Shown here: piece after piece, positions 1 to 10,005 of the stretch
How positions within the stretch are numbered: position 1 is the first letter of the stretch
Layout of the letters: each line of letters begins with the position of its first letter
Assembly (NCBI GenBank): GCA_025060595.1
Contig: JANXBX010000005.1
Location: 68,718 to 132,717, forward strand
Length of the DNA stretch: 64,000 nt
From: Synergistota bacterium
GTDB lineage: Bacteria; Synergistota; GBS-1
Direction of reading: 5' to 3'
Position numbers and translations under genes: made by a program
Notes under the pieces: model-generated
What the model saw: only the letters and a program-made list of their open reading frames with translations
The model's database searches: none
Told to the model about the DNA's origin: nothing

Positions 1-978
1 TTTGGTATTGAAGATGTAGTAATTGAATCTGCTGAGTTAGAGGAAGGGATTCCATCAATAGCTAACATTAGAGAAAAAGCTCTCTCTCTTTTTCCTGTGA
101 TAAGCGAAGAGGCTAGAAGTAGAGCTTTGGATGCTGTTAAGAGGGTTGCTATTCTTGGAAGGATTGATATGAGAGAAATAGAGGAAGCTGTCGATAGAAT
201 AGTGGATGAAGTAGTGGAGAAGAGAGAGGTTGTTTTTAGTCTTTATGCTCTTAGAAATTATGATGATTATACCTTTGTTCACTCAGTTAATGTGGCCATG
301 CTTACTGCCTTATTTGGTTTAGATTTTAACTATAGTAGGGATGAGATCAGGGTTCTTACAAAGGGTGCTATACTTCACGATTTAGGTAAGCTTAAGATAT
401 CCAATAGCATTATTAATAAACCTGGTCCCCTAACTCCTGAGGAGTTTGTAGAAATAAAGAAACATCCTATATACGGTGTAGAGATGACTTTATCTTCAGG
501 TGAGACGAACGAAGATATACTTTCTATAATAGCTCAGCATCATGAGTGGTTTTCAGGAAAGGGTTATCCTCGTGGTTTAACCGGTGAGAAAATAAGTTTT
601 ATGGCTCGTATTGTTTCTGTAATCGATGTATTTGATGCTTTGACTACTGATAGGGCTTACAAACCTAAAATGCTTTCCTATGAAGCTGTGAGCAAGATGC
701 TTCATGAGGGAGCTGCTCACTTTGATCCTAGGATATTAAGTAAATTTATAACAAGGTTCGGGATATATCCTTTAGGAAGTCTCGTTAAGTTAAGTGATGG
801 GAGAATAGGAGTTGTTAGTAAGATTAATCCCATTTCTCCAATTCGCCCCGTAGTAAAGATTTTATATGACGAGTTTGGTTTAGAGAGAAGTGAACCTGAT
901 GAAGTAGATCTCTTTACCTCGGATGTTTTCATAACTGAGGTTCTTGATGACCTTTCCAAAAGCTTACTCTATAAGTAA
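1..978 (+). CDS. HD-GYP domain protein (5' truncated), probable c-di-GMP phosphodiesterase
   Basis: The reading frame is open from the first base of the window, so the gene begins upstream; the GTG at 97 is only an internal codon. The HD signature GAILHDLGK lies near base 370. A later KKHPIYGVEM stretch and HHEWFSGKGYP (near base 538) complete the HD-GYP phosphohydrolase pattern. HD-GYP proteins hydrolyse cyclic di-GMP at a bi- or trinuclear iron site in the cytoplasm. The usual HHExxDGxGYP motif has Ser in place of the Asp here, a small departure. About 95 residues after the GYP motif look like a small accessory domain. The 3' end overlaps the convergent rnr gene by 15 bases. The family is clear; substrate and upstream sensory part cannot be seen. 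Confidence 0.85.
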   Translation, partial: FGIEDVVIESAELEEGIPSIANIREKALSLFPVISEEARSRALDAVKRVAILGRIDMREIEEAVDRIVDEVVEKREVVFSLYALRNYDDYTFVHSVNVAMLTALFGLDFNYSRDEIRVLTKGAILHDLGKLKISNSIINKPGPLTPEEFVEIKKHPIYGVEMTLSSGETNEDILSIIAQHHEWFSGKGYPRGLTGEKISFMARIVSVIDVFDALTTDRAYKPKMLSYEAVSKMLHEGAAHFDPRILSKFITRFGIYPLGSLVKLSDGRIGVVSKINPISPIRPVVKILYDEFGLERSEPDEVDLFTSDVFITEVLDDLSKSLLYK

Positions 979-3042
979 GAAGTCTATCTTTCTTGTTAAT
1001 GGGTCAGATTTAATTACCTGGACCTTTACTTTATCTCCGATCCTATAAACTCTTTTAGCCTTTGCTCCTATTACCATAAAGTTTTCCTCAGATACTATGT
1101 ACCTATCTTTAGGCATAAGTTCCAATGGAACGAATCCTTCAACGCCATTATCAAGTTCTACAAATATTCCTTGTGGGATTACCCCGCTTATTATTCCTTC
1201 GAATATCTCTCCTAGTCTTTCCTTCATGTATAGACATTTTCTAAATTTCTTTTCTTCTTCCTCTACCTCATCAGCTATAAGTTCTCTTCTCGTTGAGTTT
1301 ATAGCTGCTTCTATTAACCAGGCTGATAGTCTTTTTTCTCTTTGAGGTGAAATATATCCCTCTTCAAGAAATTCAGCAAGGACCCTGTGGATTGCTAGAT
1401 CAGGATATCTCCTTATGGGAGATGTGAAGTGGGTGTAACATCTTGATGCTAAGCCAAAGTGTCCAAGGTTTTCCACATCGTATCTTGCTCTAGCTAAGGA
1501 TCTTAAAAGTAGGGTAGAGATTATCTTTTCTTCAGGTTTATCTTTTATTTCCTTTAGAAGGTTTTGAAGATGTTTTGGTTTTATTTCTCCCTTTATTTTT
1601 AAAGAATAGCCGAAAAGTTTGAGAATATCTGATAGTTCCCTTATTTTTTCAGGGTCTGGATTTTCATGGATTCTATATATAAAAGGTAGAGATCTATAAA
1701 AGGCAAACTCAGCTATACATTCGTTTGCTACTATCATAAACTCCTCTATTATTTTTTCGCCTATGCCTCTTTCATAGCTTAAGATATCTTTTACCTTTCC
1801 ATTTTCAGCTAATATAACTTTTGTTTCCTTAAAGTTGAAGTCAAGAGCTCCTCTTGAGATTCTCTTGTTTCTTAGTATAAGGGCAAGCTCTTTCATTAGA
1901 TATAGTTCTTTTTTTAAGCTTTTATAAGGTTCTATCTCCTTTCCATCAAAGAAAGCATTAACTCCCTCGTAGGTTAATCGGGCTTTAGATTTTATTATAC
2001 TCTTTCTGATATCATAGTTAATAACTTCTCCATATCTATCTATCTTTATAATAACGCTGAAGGTTAACCGGTCTTCTCCTTCTACAAGGCTGCAAAGCTG
2101 GTTTGATAGCTTAAATGGGAGCATGGGAATTGCCCTATCAGTTATATATACGCTGCAACCTCTTTTAAAAGCTTCTTTATCGAGTTCGCTACCTTCCTTA
2201 ACGTAATATCCAACGTCTGCTATATGGACACCAAGTATATAGTTTCCGTCATCTCCTATCTCTATAGAAATGGCATCGTCAAAGTCTCTTGCATCTTCCC
2301 CATCTATTGTTACTATTATTTTATCTCTTAGATCAAGCCTTTTTCTTATTTCTTCCTGTGGTATTTTTTCTTTCAGAAGTTTGCTTTCTTCCTCTACCTC
2401 TTCTGGAAACTCAAGCGGAATATCATAGGATAGAAGTATACTTAGTACTTCAGTTTCTGTCTCTCCTACTTTTCCAAGAACTTTGGTTACCTTTCCTATA
2501 ATTCCTTGGCTTCCCATAGGGAATGATACGATTTCTACTATGGCCTTATCCCCGTCTTGAGCTCCTTCTAATAGGTTTTTCTTAGGTATAAGCACAGGAT
2601 CCCTGATGGAAGGATCATCAGGAATAAGTAGGGCAAAAGCTGGATAGATTTGAAGCCTTCCTATGAGTTTTGTTTTTGTACGTTCTATAACCTTAACGAC
2701 TTCTCCGTATTTACCTCTTTTCTTTTCCTGCCTTACTTTTATAAAAACTTTATCTCCGTTCATTGCTCCGTTTAATGCGCTTGGAGGGATAAATATTTCC
2801 TCTCCACTATCTGTCTTAAAAAATGCGAATCCTCTTGGATGAACCTTTATTCTTCCTGCAAGTAGCTTGAGTTTCGAAGCTAAAATAGCCCTTCCTCTTG
2901 AGTCAATAAAAACCTTTCCTTCTTTTTCAAGATCCTCAATTATTTTCTTTATTTCCTTTAAATTAGCTTTACTTTCGGTCAAGTCTTCCGGTCGTAAAGG
3001 TTTAGATGCTTTAATTAACGCATTTAAAATTATGTCACGCAT
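964..3042 (-). CDS. rnr: Ribonuclease R
   Basis: A 692-residue RNase II/R family 3'-5' exoribonuclease that degrades structured RNA in the cytoplasm. Order: short N-terminal winged-helix-like segment (about 1-60), two cold-shock OB domains (about 65-215), the RNB catalytic domain carrying DARDFDDAISI (Asp residues that bind Mg) and the TSPIRRYPDL motif, then a C-terminal S1 domain (about 615-690). It is shorter than Bacillus RNase R (about 780), lacking a long basic tail. It lies 4 bases after the guaA stop codon on the same strand, so the two are probably cotranscribed. ATG start. Confidence 0.95.
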   Translation of the reverse strand: MRDIILNALIKASKPLRPEDLTESKANLKEIKKIIEDLEKEGKVFIDSRGRAILASKLKLLAGRIKVHPRGFAFFKTDSGEEIFIPPSALNGAMNGDKVFIKVRQEKKRGKYGEVVKVIERTKTKLIGRLQIYPAFALLIPDDPSIRDPVLIPKKNLLEGAQDGDKAIVEIVSFPMGSQGIIGKVTKVLGKVGETETEVLSILLSYDIPLEFPEEVEEESKLLKEKIPQEEIRKRLDLRDKIIVTIDGEDARDFDDAISIEIGDDGNYILGVHIADVGYYVKEGSELDKEAFKRGCSVYITDRAIPMLPFKLSNQLCSLVEGEDRLTFSVIIKIDRYGEVINYDIRKSIIKSKARLTYEGVNAFFDGKEIEPYKSLKKELYLMKELALILRNKRISRGALDFNFKETKVILAENGKVKDILSYERGIGEKIIEEFMIVANECIAEFAFYRSLPFIYRIHENPDPEKIRELSDILKLFGYSLKIKGEIKPKHLQNLLKEIKDKPEEKIISTLLLRSLARARYDVENLGHFGLASRCYTHFTSPIRRYPDLAIHRVLAEFLEEGYISPQREKRLSAWLIEAAINSTRRELIADEVEEEEKKFRKCLYMKERLGEIFEGIISGVIPQGIFVELDNGVEGFVPLELMPKDRYIVSEENFMVIGAKAKRVYRIGDKVKVQVIKSDPLTRKIDFLLIE

Positions 3043-3046
3043 AGCT

Positions 3047-4570
3047 TTATTCCCATTCTATAGTGGCAGGTGGCTTTGAGGTTATGTCATAGACAACCCT
3101 GTTTACCCCTTCGACCTCTCTAGTGATTCTATTAGAAATCTTTTCAAGGATTTCGTAAGGAAGTTTAACCCAATCGGCGGTCATACCATCTTCACTACTT
3201 ACAACTCTTAAGGCTATGGTATAACCGTAGCTTCTTTCGTCTCCCATAACTCCGACGCTCTTTATAGGAAGTAAAACAGCAAAAGCCTGCCATACTTTGT
3301 CGTACCAACCGTTTTCTCTAAATTCCTCTTGAACTATTTTATCTGCTTTTCTTAGTATATTAAGCTTTTCTTTTGTTACTTCTCCTAAAACCCTAACAGC
3401 TAGTCCTGGACCTGGGAAAGGATGCCGTTTAAGAATCTTTTCAGGTATATCAAGAAGTTTTCCAAGCTTTCTAACTTCGTCTTTAAAGAGGTCCTTTAGG
3501 GGCTCTAGAAGCTCGAAGTCAAGTTTTTCTGGTAGGCCTCCTACATTGTGATGGCTTTTTATCTTGGCGGCTCCTTTACCTCCACTTCCGCTTTCTATTA
3601 CATCAGGATATAAGGTCCCCTGAAGCAGAAATTTTATTTTGCCCTGTTTAGAGGCCACCTCTTCAAATACTTTTATAAATTCGTGTCCTATTATCCTTCT
3701 TTTTTCCTCAGGATCAGTAACCCCTTTAAGTTTTTCTAAAAAATTTTCGCTTGCATCTATGTATACGAGGTTAAAGTTTCTTTCTTCAAAGAAGCTCCTT
3801 ACTTCTTCTGGTTCCCCTTTTCTCAGCAATCCGTTATTTACAAAAACTGCTATTAGGTTGTCTCCTATGATCTCTTTGACTAAGGTAGCTGCTACTGTAG
3901 AGTCGACCCCACCACTTAGCGCACAGAGCACCCTTTCGTTTCCGACTTTCTCTTTTATTTCTATTATGGCTTTTTTAAGAAAGTTTTCCATGTTCCAATT
4001 TTTCCTGGCTTTGCATATTTCCGTTAAGAAATTGTCAAGGATTTTCATTCCGTAGTCGGTATGGGCTACCTCTGGATGAAATTGAAGACCGTATATCCTT
4101 TTTTGAGAATTTTCCATGGCAGCTATTTTTGTTTTTTCTCCCTCTGCTGTGATTGTAAAACCTGGAGGGGGTAGCGTAACACTATCACCGTGACTCATCC
4201 AAACAAAGCTTCTTTCTGGAATTTCCTTGAATAAAGGGGATTCACTTAAAACCTTTATTTCTGTTTTGCCGTATTCCCTCTCTTTTCCTGAGGATACTGC
4301 ACCTCCAAGCATTTTAGCTATGATTTGCATTCCGTAGCATATACCCAAAATTGGTATTCCAGTTTCTAATATTTCTCTTTCTGGAGCAGGAGCATCAGGG
4401 CTAAGAACGCTTGCTGGTCCTCCAGAAAATATTATCCCTTCTGGTTTTTTATTTAAGAGATCGGGGAGAGTTATATCCCAAGGAAGTATCTCAGAGAAAA
4501 CACCAAGCTCTCTTATTCTTCTTGCAATTAGTTTTGTATATTGGGAACCGAAGTCTAAAATGGCTATCAT
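3047..4570 (-). CDS. guaA: GMP synthase (glutamine-hydrolysing)
   Basis: A 507-residue enzyme that makes GMP from XMP, ATP and glutamine. The N-terminal class I glutamine amidotransferase domain carries the nucleophile motif GICYGMQ and a downstream FHPE. The ATP-pyrophosphatase domain carries the P-loop SGGVDST near residue 215. The C-terminal dimerization domain ends in the family's typical KPPATIEWE. Length is normal (about 510-525). It is first in a two-gene minus-strand unit with rnr and is divergent from the diguanylate cyclase at 4659. Confidence 0.97.
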   Translation of the reverse strand: MIAILDFGSQYTKLIARRIRELGVFSEILPWDITLPDLLNKKPEGIIFSGGPASVLSPDAPAPEREILETGIPILGICYGMQIIAKMLGGAVSSGKEREYGKTEIKVLSESPLFKEIPERSFVWMSHGDSVTLPPPGFTITAEGEKTKIAAMENSQKRIYGLQFHPEVAHTDYGMKILDNFLTEICKARKNWNMENFLKKAIIEIKEKVGNERVLCALSGGVDSTVAATLVKEIIGDNLIAVFVNNGLLRKGEPEEVRSFFEERNFNLVYIDASENFLEKLKGVTDPEEKRRIIGHEFIKVFEEVASKQGKIKFLLQGTLYPDVIESGSGGKGAAKIKSHHNVGGLPEKLDFELLEPLKDLFKDEVRKLGKLLDIPEKILKRHPFPGPGLAVRVLGEVTKEKLNILRKADKIVQEEFRENGWYDKVWQAFAVLLPIKSVGVMGDERSYGYTIALRVVSSEDGMTADWVKLPYEILEKISNRITREVEGVNRVVYDITSKPPATIEWE

Positions 4571-4626
4571 TTTTTTATCTCCTCCACAAGGATTTTAAGT
4601 ATTTTCTTTATTATATCATAGTTAGA

Positions 4627-4635
4627 TGATATAAT
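4627..4635 (+). promoter_or_regulatory. Extended -10 promoter for the diguanylate cyclase gene
   Basis: TGATATAAT (a TGn extension plus a consensus -10) lies 24 bases before the GTG start and just before the SD-like AGAGGGGG. No good -35 box is visible, which extended -10 promoters tolerate. Confidence 0.4.
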
Positions 4636-4658
4636 CTTTCTCTAGAGGGGGTGTACGT

Positions 4659-6995
4659 GTGGATAAACTCAAGCTTTATAGATACCTTTTGATCATAAGT
4701 GTTATTTCTTTAGTTATCTCTATAGCTATTGTACACTATGTAGGGACAAAACAAATAACCGAGCTTTTTTTACAGGAGAATCGTGAGAAGCTGTTATCCT
4801 CGGCAAGAATAGTTAGGGAGTTTTTTGAGGGAAACGTTTCTAGACTAAAGCTATTGGCCAGTGAGATGGAGAGAATGCCAGTTTTAACTAATAATATAAG
4901 AGGCATTCTTAAGGCTTTTTATGAGGGATCTCATGGAACTATTCTTGCTGTTCAATGGATAGACAGAGAAGGGAGCATTAAAGATGGTTTCCCCCCAGAG
5001 CATACTCCTTACGGTTACAGCTTTAAAAGCGCTAGTTCTGCTTGGGATTTTTTTAAAAGGGTTACGGAATCAAAAGATGTTGTTTTTTCAAACTCCGTAA
5101 CGCTTTTAGAAGGAGGTTTTGGTATCACTATAGCTTATCCTGTAAGAAGGGATGGGGAATTTGTAGGTGCTTTATGTCTTGTTGTAAGTTATGCTAAAAA
5201 TCTTGGGCCTCGTCTTGATGGGATTAAAGATCTTTTAATAATTGATAAGAATGACGAAAGAATAGTTTACTCTTCTACGTTTACTAGATTTGTTGGTAAA
5301 GCCTTTAAAGAGCTTTTTGGCAAAGAGTTACCCTTATTTACTGATATAGAAGGTTCTTCTTATTTAAGTGGAGATTTTCAGGGGAAAAAAGTTTTAGTCC
5401 TGTTTGATAAGGTTTCTCTTCTTTCAAGAGATTGGTATGTGATGCTTATTTCGTATAGCCCATTCTTATATTCTCTGGGTTTCATACCAGGAATGAGATT
5501 TTCAGTTTTAATAATCTTTTTATTTAGTATATCTACATTGCTTTTTGCCTTTCTTCTTCTGAGGGAGTTCTGGATATACAAAAATAAGCTTGAGGGGGAA
5601 AGGAAGTTTACGGGTAGAGCCCTTGGTAGTATAAATATGCCACTTCTGATAATGGATAAAGCAGGAAGGGTAAGTTTTGCAAATGAGTTTGCTCGAGAGC
5701 TTCTAGGTAATGATATTGATGGGAAACCATGCCCATTCTTATCCATGTATCTTTCTTCCTGTTTCTATCATGGAGATCTTGAGAAAAAGGGTAGTATAAG
5801 ACAGGAGTTCAAACTTGGTGAAAATAGGACTTTCGAGGTAGGTTGTTTCCTTATTAAGGAGGCAAGCGGAGATGTTGAGGGGGTGATGGTTTTAGCGAGA
5901 GATATAACTGAAAATAAAAAGTCAGAGCACAGGCTATGGGATTTAGCACGAAGATTGGAAAGGAAAATCTGGGAAGAGCATATACTTTTTGAAGTTAGCA
6001 AGGTTGTGGTAGTTCGTAGGGGGAAGGAAGACTTTATTAGAGAGGTTACTGATTTGATTTATGCGTACTTCCCTACAACTTTGGCTTTTATAGCATTTCT
6101 TGAGGAAAAGTGGAGAGCTCTTAAGGTTGAAAAAGTTAAGGGTGCTAAGAGGGAAGTTAAGGATCTTCTTATATTAGAGAAGGGCCTTTCTAAGGTGGTA
6201 GATATGGGGGAGATGCTCTATGTGCCAGATACAAGAGGCGCATTTAGTATAGGGAAAAGCTTCGGTGTTGAAACTATGAGCGAGCTTGTTATTCCCTTGA
6301 TGGCAAGGGGTTCGACCTTTGGAATCCTCTTTCTCGGTTCTGATCGAGTTAATGCTTTTCCTGAGGAGGATAGAAACATTTTGAAAGCAGTGGCTGATGT
6401 TATAGCTATTGGCATAGATAATATAAATCTTTATCAAAGGCTTGAGGATCTTGCAATTACTGATGATTTAACCGGACTTTATAACAGGAGATTCTTTTAT
6501 CAAAGGCTTTCTGAGGAAATAGCTCGTGCAGTGAGACAGGAGACTAATTTAATACTGATGTTCATTGATATGGATAACTTTAAGGCCTATAATGACGCTT
6601 TTGGGCACCTGGCTGGGGATAAGCTTTTGAAGATGTTTGGTGTTGTTTTAAAGGAGAGCATAAGAAAAGGGATGGATTATGCCTTTAGATACGGAGGAGA
6701 TGAATTTGCTGTTATACTTACTTCTACCTCTTATGATGGAGCTCTTAAGGTGGCTGATCGAATAACCAGGGAATTTGAACGCTATGAGTTTGAAGTCGTA
6801 GGGTTAAGTTTTGGTGTAGCTGAATACGAGAAGGGAATGACGGAAGATAATATTATAGCTGCTGCAGATATAGCGTTGTATGAAGCTAAAAGAAAAGGAG
6901 GAAGAAAAGTAGTTCTTTATAAGAGCTTAACCAGCTCTTCCTCCACCACCACCAAATCCTCTGCCGATTCCACCTATCCCTCCACTTCCTCCTAG
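4659..6995 (+). CDS. Membrane sensor diguanylate cyclase (PAS-GAF-GGDEF)
   Basis: A 778-residue protein predicted to make cyclic di-GMP. TM1 (about 9-29) and TM2 (about 280-302) flank an extracytoplasmic Cache-like sensor. A PAS-like region (about 325-430), a GAF-like region (about 455-595) and a GGDEF domain (about 605-755) follow, with the intact active-site motif RYGGDEF near residue 675. The product-inhibition RxxD site five residues upstream reads KGMD, so that feedback site seems lost. GTG start at 4659 behind AGAGGGGG. After the GGDEF domain about 20 Ser/Thr/Pro-rich residues run antisense to the Gly-rich tail of the convergent DUF2207 gene (69-base overlap). Confidence 0.9.
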   Translation: MDKLKLYRYLLIISVISLVISIAIVHYVGTKQITELFLQENREKLLSSARIVREFFEGNVSRLKLLASEMERMPVLTNNIRGILKAFYEGSHGTILAVQWIDREGSIKDGFPPEHTPYGYSFKSASSAWDFFKRVTESKDVVFSNSVTLLEGGFGITIAYPVRRDGEFVGALCLVVSYAKNLGPRLDGIKDLLIIDKNDERIVYSSTFTRFVGKAFKELFGKELPLFTDIEGSSYLSGDFQGKKVLVLFDKVSLLSRDWYVMLISYSPFLYSLGFIPGMRFSVLIIFLFSISTLLFAFLLLREFWIYKNKLEGERKFTGRALGSINMPLLIMDKAGRVSFANEFARELLGNDIDGKPCPFLSMYLSSCFYHGDLEKKGSIRQEFKLGENRTFEVGCFLIKEASGDVEGVMVLARDITENKKSEHRLWDLARRLERKIWEEHILFEVSKVVVVRRGKEDFIREVTDLIYAYFPTTLAFIAFLEEKWRALKVEKVKGAKREVKDLLILEKGLSKVVDMGEMLYVPDTRGAFSIGKSFGVETMSELVIPLMARGSTFGILFLGSDRVNAFPEEDRNILKAVADVIAIGIDNINLYQRLEDLAITDDLTGLYNRRFFYQRLSEEIARAVRQETNLILMFIDMDNFKAYNDAFGHLAGDKLLKMFGVVLKESIRKGMDYAFRYGGDEFAVILTSTSYDGALKVADRITREFERYEFEVVGLSFGVAEYEKGMTEDNIIAAADIALYEAKRKGGRKVVLYKSLTSSSSTTTKSSADSTYPSTSS

Positions 6996-8705
6996 GAAGT
7001 CGGAGAAAATACTTTTTTCGGTGTAGTCTTGGGTTTTAACTATATAAGCATCCATTAGGGAAGAGCGAAGGTTTCCAATCCAAACCGTTGGAAAGTCCCA
7101 AACGGGGTAGAAAGAGCTTTCACGAATTGTTTCTCTTGGAATAAGGAATTTCATGGCCTTCCAAGTTTCTTCTGCTACTCCCAAGGCTGTAGCATATACG
7201 AGGTATTTATCCCATATAGCTATAGATGTCGGGGGATGCATCTTGAGCAAGCTGAAGTCACTTAGAAACCTTTTGAAAGCCTTCCATCTCATAGAATAAA
7301 CCCTTCCGAAAGGTGTCCATCTTCCACCCACTTGCTCAGGTAGAAAGAAGGAAATTATTCCGCTTATAGTTAACAGTCCCATCGAAAGCATTAGAAGATT
7401 CCATACTTTAGGGTAAAACATTCTTTGAGAGCCTGCTGTTAAAATTGCCATTAATATAATTCCTAAGAAGAAAGCTAAGCTTCCGTAAATTTTAAGAAGT
7501 TTGCTTCCTGTGGCAGTGAAAAACCTTGTTGGGTTTAGCTCCTGTGTTACGATATCTTTCCATAGATCGAAGAAGTCTTTAAACTTCGTACTGTTTTTCC
7601 ATGCTTCTGTTAGCTTTTTCCAGCCCTTTCCTTCGTTTTTTAGCTCTTCCTTAAGAAAATTTAGAATCTCCTTTTCTGGGGGATTTAATTCTTCGTTATT
7701 AGTCTTTTTAATTTTTATTATAATGTCGCTTCCTTTTTCATTTTCTATTTCAAGAAAACCCTTTCTTATAAGCTCAAGTATGCTTGCTATAAAGCCCTCG
7801 AGTGTGGGAATTCCTATTTTACCCATCATTATGGCGTTAACGAAAGATGGTGGATCTGGATAGGGAGGTTCGTGTTCGTAAGGGGCATAGTATGATACCT
7901 TTGGTTCCCTTCCCCACTTTAAGTATATAACTAAAGGTATAAATATTGAAAGAGCTGCTGTTAATAGAGCTAATCCCATGAATAGAGAAGATTTTCTCTC
8001 ATAGGATAGCTCTATTTCCTCTATCTTTCTTAAGGCAGGATAGTTATACTTTTTCGCGAAGATAGCGTTTACAAACCATTCCTTAGGCATCAAAAGTCTT
8101 ATTTCTATAAATTGATGTGATGGTATATTTTCAAAATTTAGAAGAAGTTTATTCCCTTCTAACCTTGTTTCCTTTAGATAGTCTTTAGGATGAATCCAGT
8201 ATTTTACTTCCTTACTTATGGTTTTTGGTAGTTCTATCTCACCTTTAAGTAAGTTAAGAGGCTTGCTCCATCCTTCTCCCCAGAGCTTCGGGAATAACTC
8301 AGCTACGTCTTGAAATAGCTTTAGGGCTCCTTTAATATCGTATGAGATTATCAATGTTATGTCCTTATTTTCTACACCTTTATTTATATTTTGTGGATCT
8401 TCGCTAATGTAAGCAGTAATAATAATACCTTTTCCTTGTTCAACTCTTTTCTGAAACAATGCTGCTGCTCCTTTGACGCTTGCACTAACGTTTTCTATGA
8501 AAATATCCCTCAGAGGTATTATTCTTTCGACAAAGCGGAATCTTCCTGAAAAGCTGTAAGTAATCTTTTCTGTGACTTTTACTAATCCACTTTCAAGGGC
8601 CTTTATTTCTACATTGGCTTCTTTAAGGTAGTAGTTTTTTGCTAGACCTTCTAACGGAAGAAATAAAATTAGAATAGTTAAAATAAGGGGCTTCACAAAG
8701 CTCAT
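6927..8705 (-). CDS. DUF2207 family membrane protein
   Basis: A DUF2207 (YciQ-like) protein of unknown biochemical role. I start it at the ATG at 8705, which gives a normal signal segment (hydrophobic core LILTILILFLPL) and begins 2 bases after the lemA stop; the frame is open further upstream to a TTG at 8789, but that would overlap lemA by 83 bases. A large beta-rich exported region is followed by TM segments near residues 240-260 and a pair around 400-450, a cytoplasmic segment, and a Gly-rich C-terminal tail. Such tails are common in this family. LemA and DUF2207 proteins are often adjacent, supporting a shared envelope role, though none is established. Confidence 0.85.
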   Translation of the reverse strand: MSFVKPLILTILILFLPLEGLAKNYYLKEANVEIKALESGLVKVTEKITYSFSGRFRFVERIIPLRDIFIENVSASVKGAAALFQKRVEQGKGIIITAYISEDPQNINKGVENKDITLIISYDIKGALKLFQDVAELFPKLWGEGWSKPLNLLKGEIELPKTISKEVKYWIHPKDYLKETRLEGNKLLLNFENIPSHQFIEIRLLMPKEWFVNAIFAKKYNYPALRKIEEIELSYERKSSLFMGLALLTAALSIFIPLVIYLKWGREPKVSYYAPYEHEPPYPDPPSFVNAIMMGKIGIPTLEGFIASILELIRKGFLEIENEKGSDIIIKIKKTNNEELNPPEKEILNFLKEELKNEGKGWKKLTEAWKNSTKFKDFFDLWKDIVTQELNPTRFFTATGSKLLKIYGSLAFFLGIILMAILTAGSQRMFYPKVWNLLMLSMGLLTISGIISFFLPEQVGGRWTPFGRVYSMRWKAFKRFLSDFSLLKMHPPTSIAIWDKYLVYATALGVAEETWKAMKFLIPRETIRESSFYPVWDFPTVWIGNLRSSLMDAYIVKTQDYTEKSIFSDFLGGSGGIGGIGRGFGGGGGRAG

Positions 8706-8706
8706 T

Positions 8707-9252
8707 TTAAAAGGATATCTTAGGAGCAATTCTTTCACCCTCTTCAGCTTTAAAAAACTCTCTTTTTGTGAAGTTGAATAATCTTGCAATTATAATCCCC
8801 GGAAAGGTTTCTATAGCATTATTGTACATTAACACCGTATCGTTATAAAACTGGCGAGTGTAGGCTATTTTGTTTTCTGTTTCTGCAAGCTCTTTCTGTA
8901 GTTCCTGGAAGTTTGAGTTTGCTTTAAGTTCAGGATAGGCTTCGGCAATAGCAAATAAAGTTTTAAGGGCAGTTGTAAGCTCTCCTTCTGCTTGAGCGAA
9001 TTCTTTTGGGGTTTTTGCACTTAGAACTGCGCTTCTCGCTTGAGTTACTTTCTCAAAGGTTTCTTTTTCGTGAGAAGCGTAACCTTTCACTGTTTCTACT
9101 AAGTTTGGTATAAGATCCGCTCTTCTTTTAAGTTGGACTTCTATTTGGGCCCATGCGTTATCTACTCTGTTTCTTAAGGTTATAAATCTATTGTAATAGA
9201 TAACTATGATGCCTGCTATTAGTAGTAAAACCACCAATATAATCCATCCCAT
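8707..9252 (-). CDS. lemA: LemA family protein
   Basis: A 181-residue LemA family protein with the N-terminal membrane anchor [17 protein letters not shown], then [21 protein letters not shown] and [17 protein letters not shown], the family's most recognisable block. The rest is helical and probably extracytoplasmic. ATG start at 9252 with an SD of GGGGGTT just upstream. It is the first gene of the lemA-DUF2207 pair. Function of the family is poorly defined. Confidence 0.93.
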   Translation of the reverse strand: MGWIILVVLLLIAGIIVIYYNRFITLRNRVDNAWAQIEVQLKRRADLIPNLVETVKGYASHEKETFEKVTQARSAVLSAKTPKEFAQAEGELTTALKTLFAIAEAYPELKANSNFQELQKELAETENKIAYTRQFYNDTVLMYNNAIETFPGIIIARLFNFTKREFFKAEEGERIAPKISF

Positions 9253-9305
9253 TTTTTAACCCCCTTCTCTGAAGGATATATCATAGTGTACCATAGTTTC
9301 CGCCT

Positions 9306-9356
9306 TTTATCAAAGGCTCTTGTTTTTTTTCTCCTTAGGTGGTATCCTTTGATAAA
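9306..9356. repeat. 11-bp inverted repeat ahead of the racemase-like gene
   Basis: TTTATCAAAGG at 9306-9316 is matched exactly by its reverse complement CCTTTGATAAA at 9346-9356, separated by 29 bases. The right arm ends just before the SD (GGAGGTGAGG, 9358-9367) of the downstream gene. It could be a paired operator or an mRNA stem that controls access to the SD. No regulator is identified. Confidence 0.45.
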
Positions 9357-9372
9357 TGGAGGTGAGGTCCTT

Positions 9373-10005
9373 TTGAGTAGAAGGAGGGTGCTTCTAATAA
9401 CTCCTGGTGAGGTAAACTTGGATGACATTTTAAAAAGTTATGATACGATTTCAATTGAAGTTAAGCCCCTTTCAGAAGTTCCCTCCGTCGTAGAAGATAC
9501 CTATGGGTTGGCTCAAGTGGTGTCAAATATCCTTGGCGTTCTGAAGAGCATTTCTAAGCTTTATGATGCTATAGTTATAAGCTGTTTTGAAGACCTTGGT
9601 TTGGACTTGCCTAAAAAAGTTGGTGTTCCTGTTATAAGCTTAAGTGATGTTTCTTTAATAAGCGGTTCTCTTCATGGTAGAAGGTTTAGTATTCTTGCTC
9701 CGAATCATTATATTGCTTCTCTTATATATAGGAGGATTCTTGAAAAGGGACTGGCTCCCTCTTTAGCTTCCATAAGGGTTGTTAGATCTGCAAGTAGCGA
9801 TGTCTTTCCTTTTCTTCTTGCTGAAGCGAGAAAGGCTATAGAGGAGGATTGCGCGGAAGCGATAGTATTGGGTTATCCGGCATGGAGGAAATTTTCAGAG
9901 GTTTTGAGCAAAAAGATAAGTGTGCCTATTATAGAACCCTTATCGAAAGCTTTAAGTCTTATAGAGGTAATATTGAGGAAAAAGGAGGTAGAAGATGCTC
10001 ACTAG
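9373..10005 (+). CDS. Asp/Glu/hydantoin racemase-like protein
   Basis: A 210-residue protein resembling the aspartate/glutamate/hydantoin racemase superfamily: two similar alpha/beta halves, with the expected catalytic cysteines in AIVISCFED and near EDCAEAIVLG. I place the start at the TTG at 9373, 5 bases after the strong SD GGAGGTGAGG; the frame is open further upstream, but that extension is hydrophobic and lacks an SD. The 3' end overlaps the M20 peptidase start by 11 bases, so the two are an operon. Substrate is unknown; with a peptidase neighbour, amino-acid or hydantoin stereochemistry is plausible. Confidence 0.65.
   Translation: MSRRRVLLITPGEVNLDDILKSYDTISIEVKPLSEVPSVVEDTYGLAQVVSNILGVLKSISKLYDAIVISCFEDLGLDLPKKVGVPVISLSDVSLISGSLHGRRFSILAPNHYIASLIYRRILEKGLAPSLASIRVVRSASSDVFPFLLAEARKAIEEDCAEAIVLGYPAWRKFSEVLSKKISVPIIEPLSKALSLIEVILRKKEVEDAH

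Noticed and set aside
8706-8789. Longer N-terminus of the DUF2207 protein from the TTG at 8789.
   Set aside because: It would overlap lemA by 83 bases and bury the signal peptide; the ATG at 8705 fits better, though its SD is weak.
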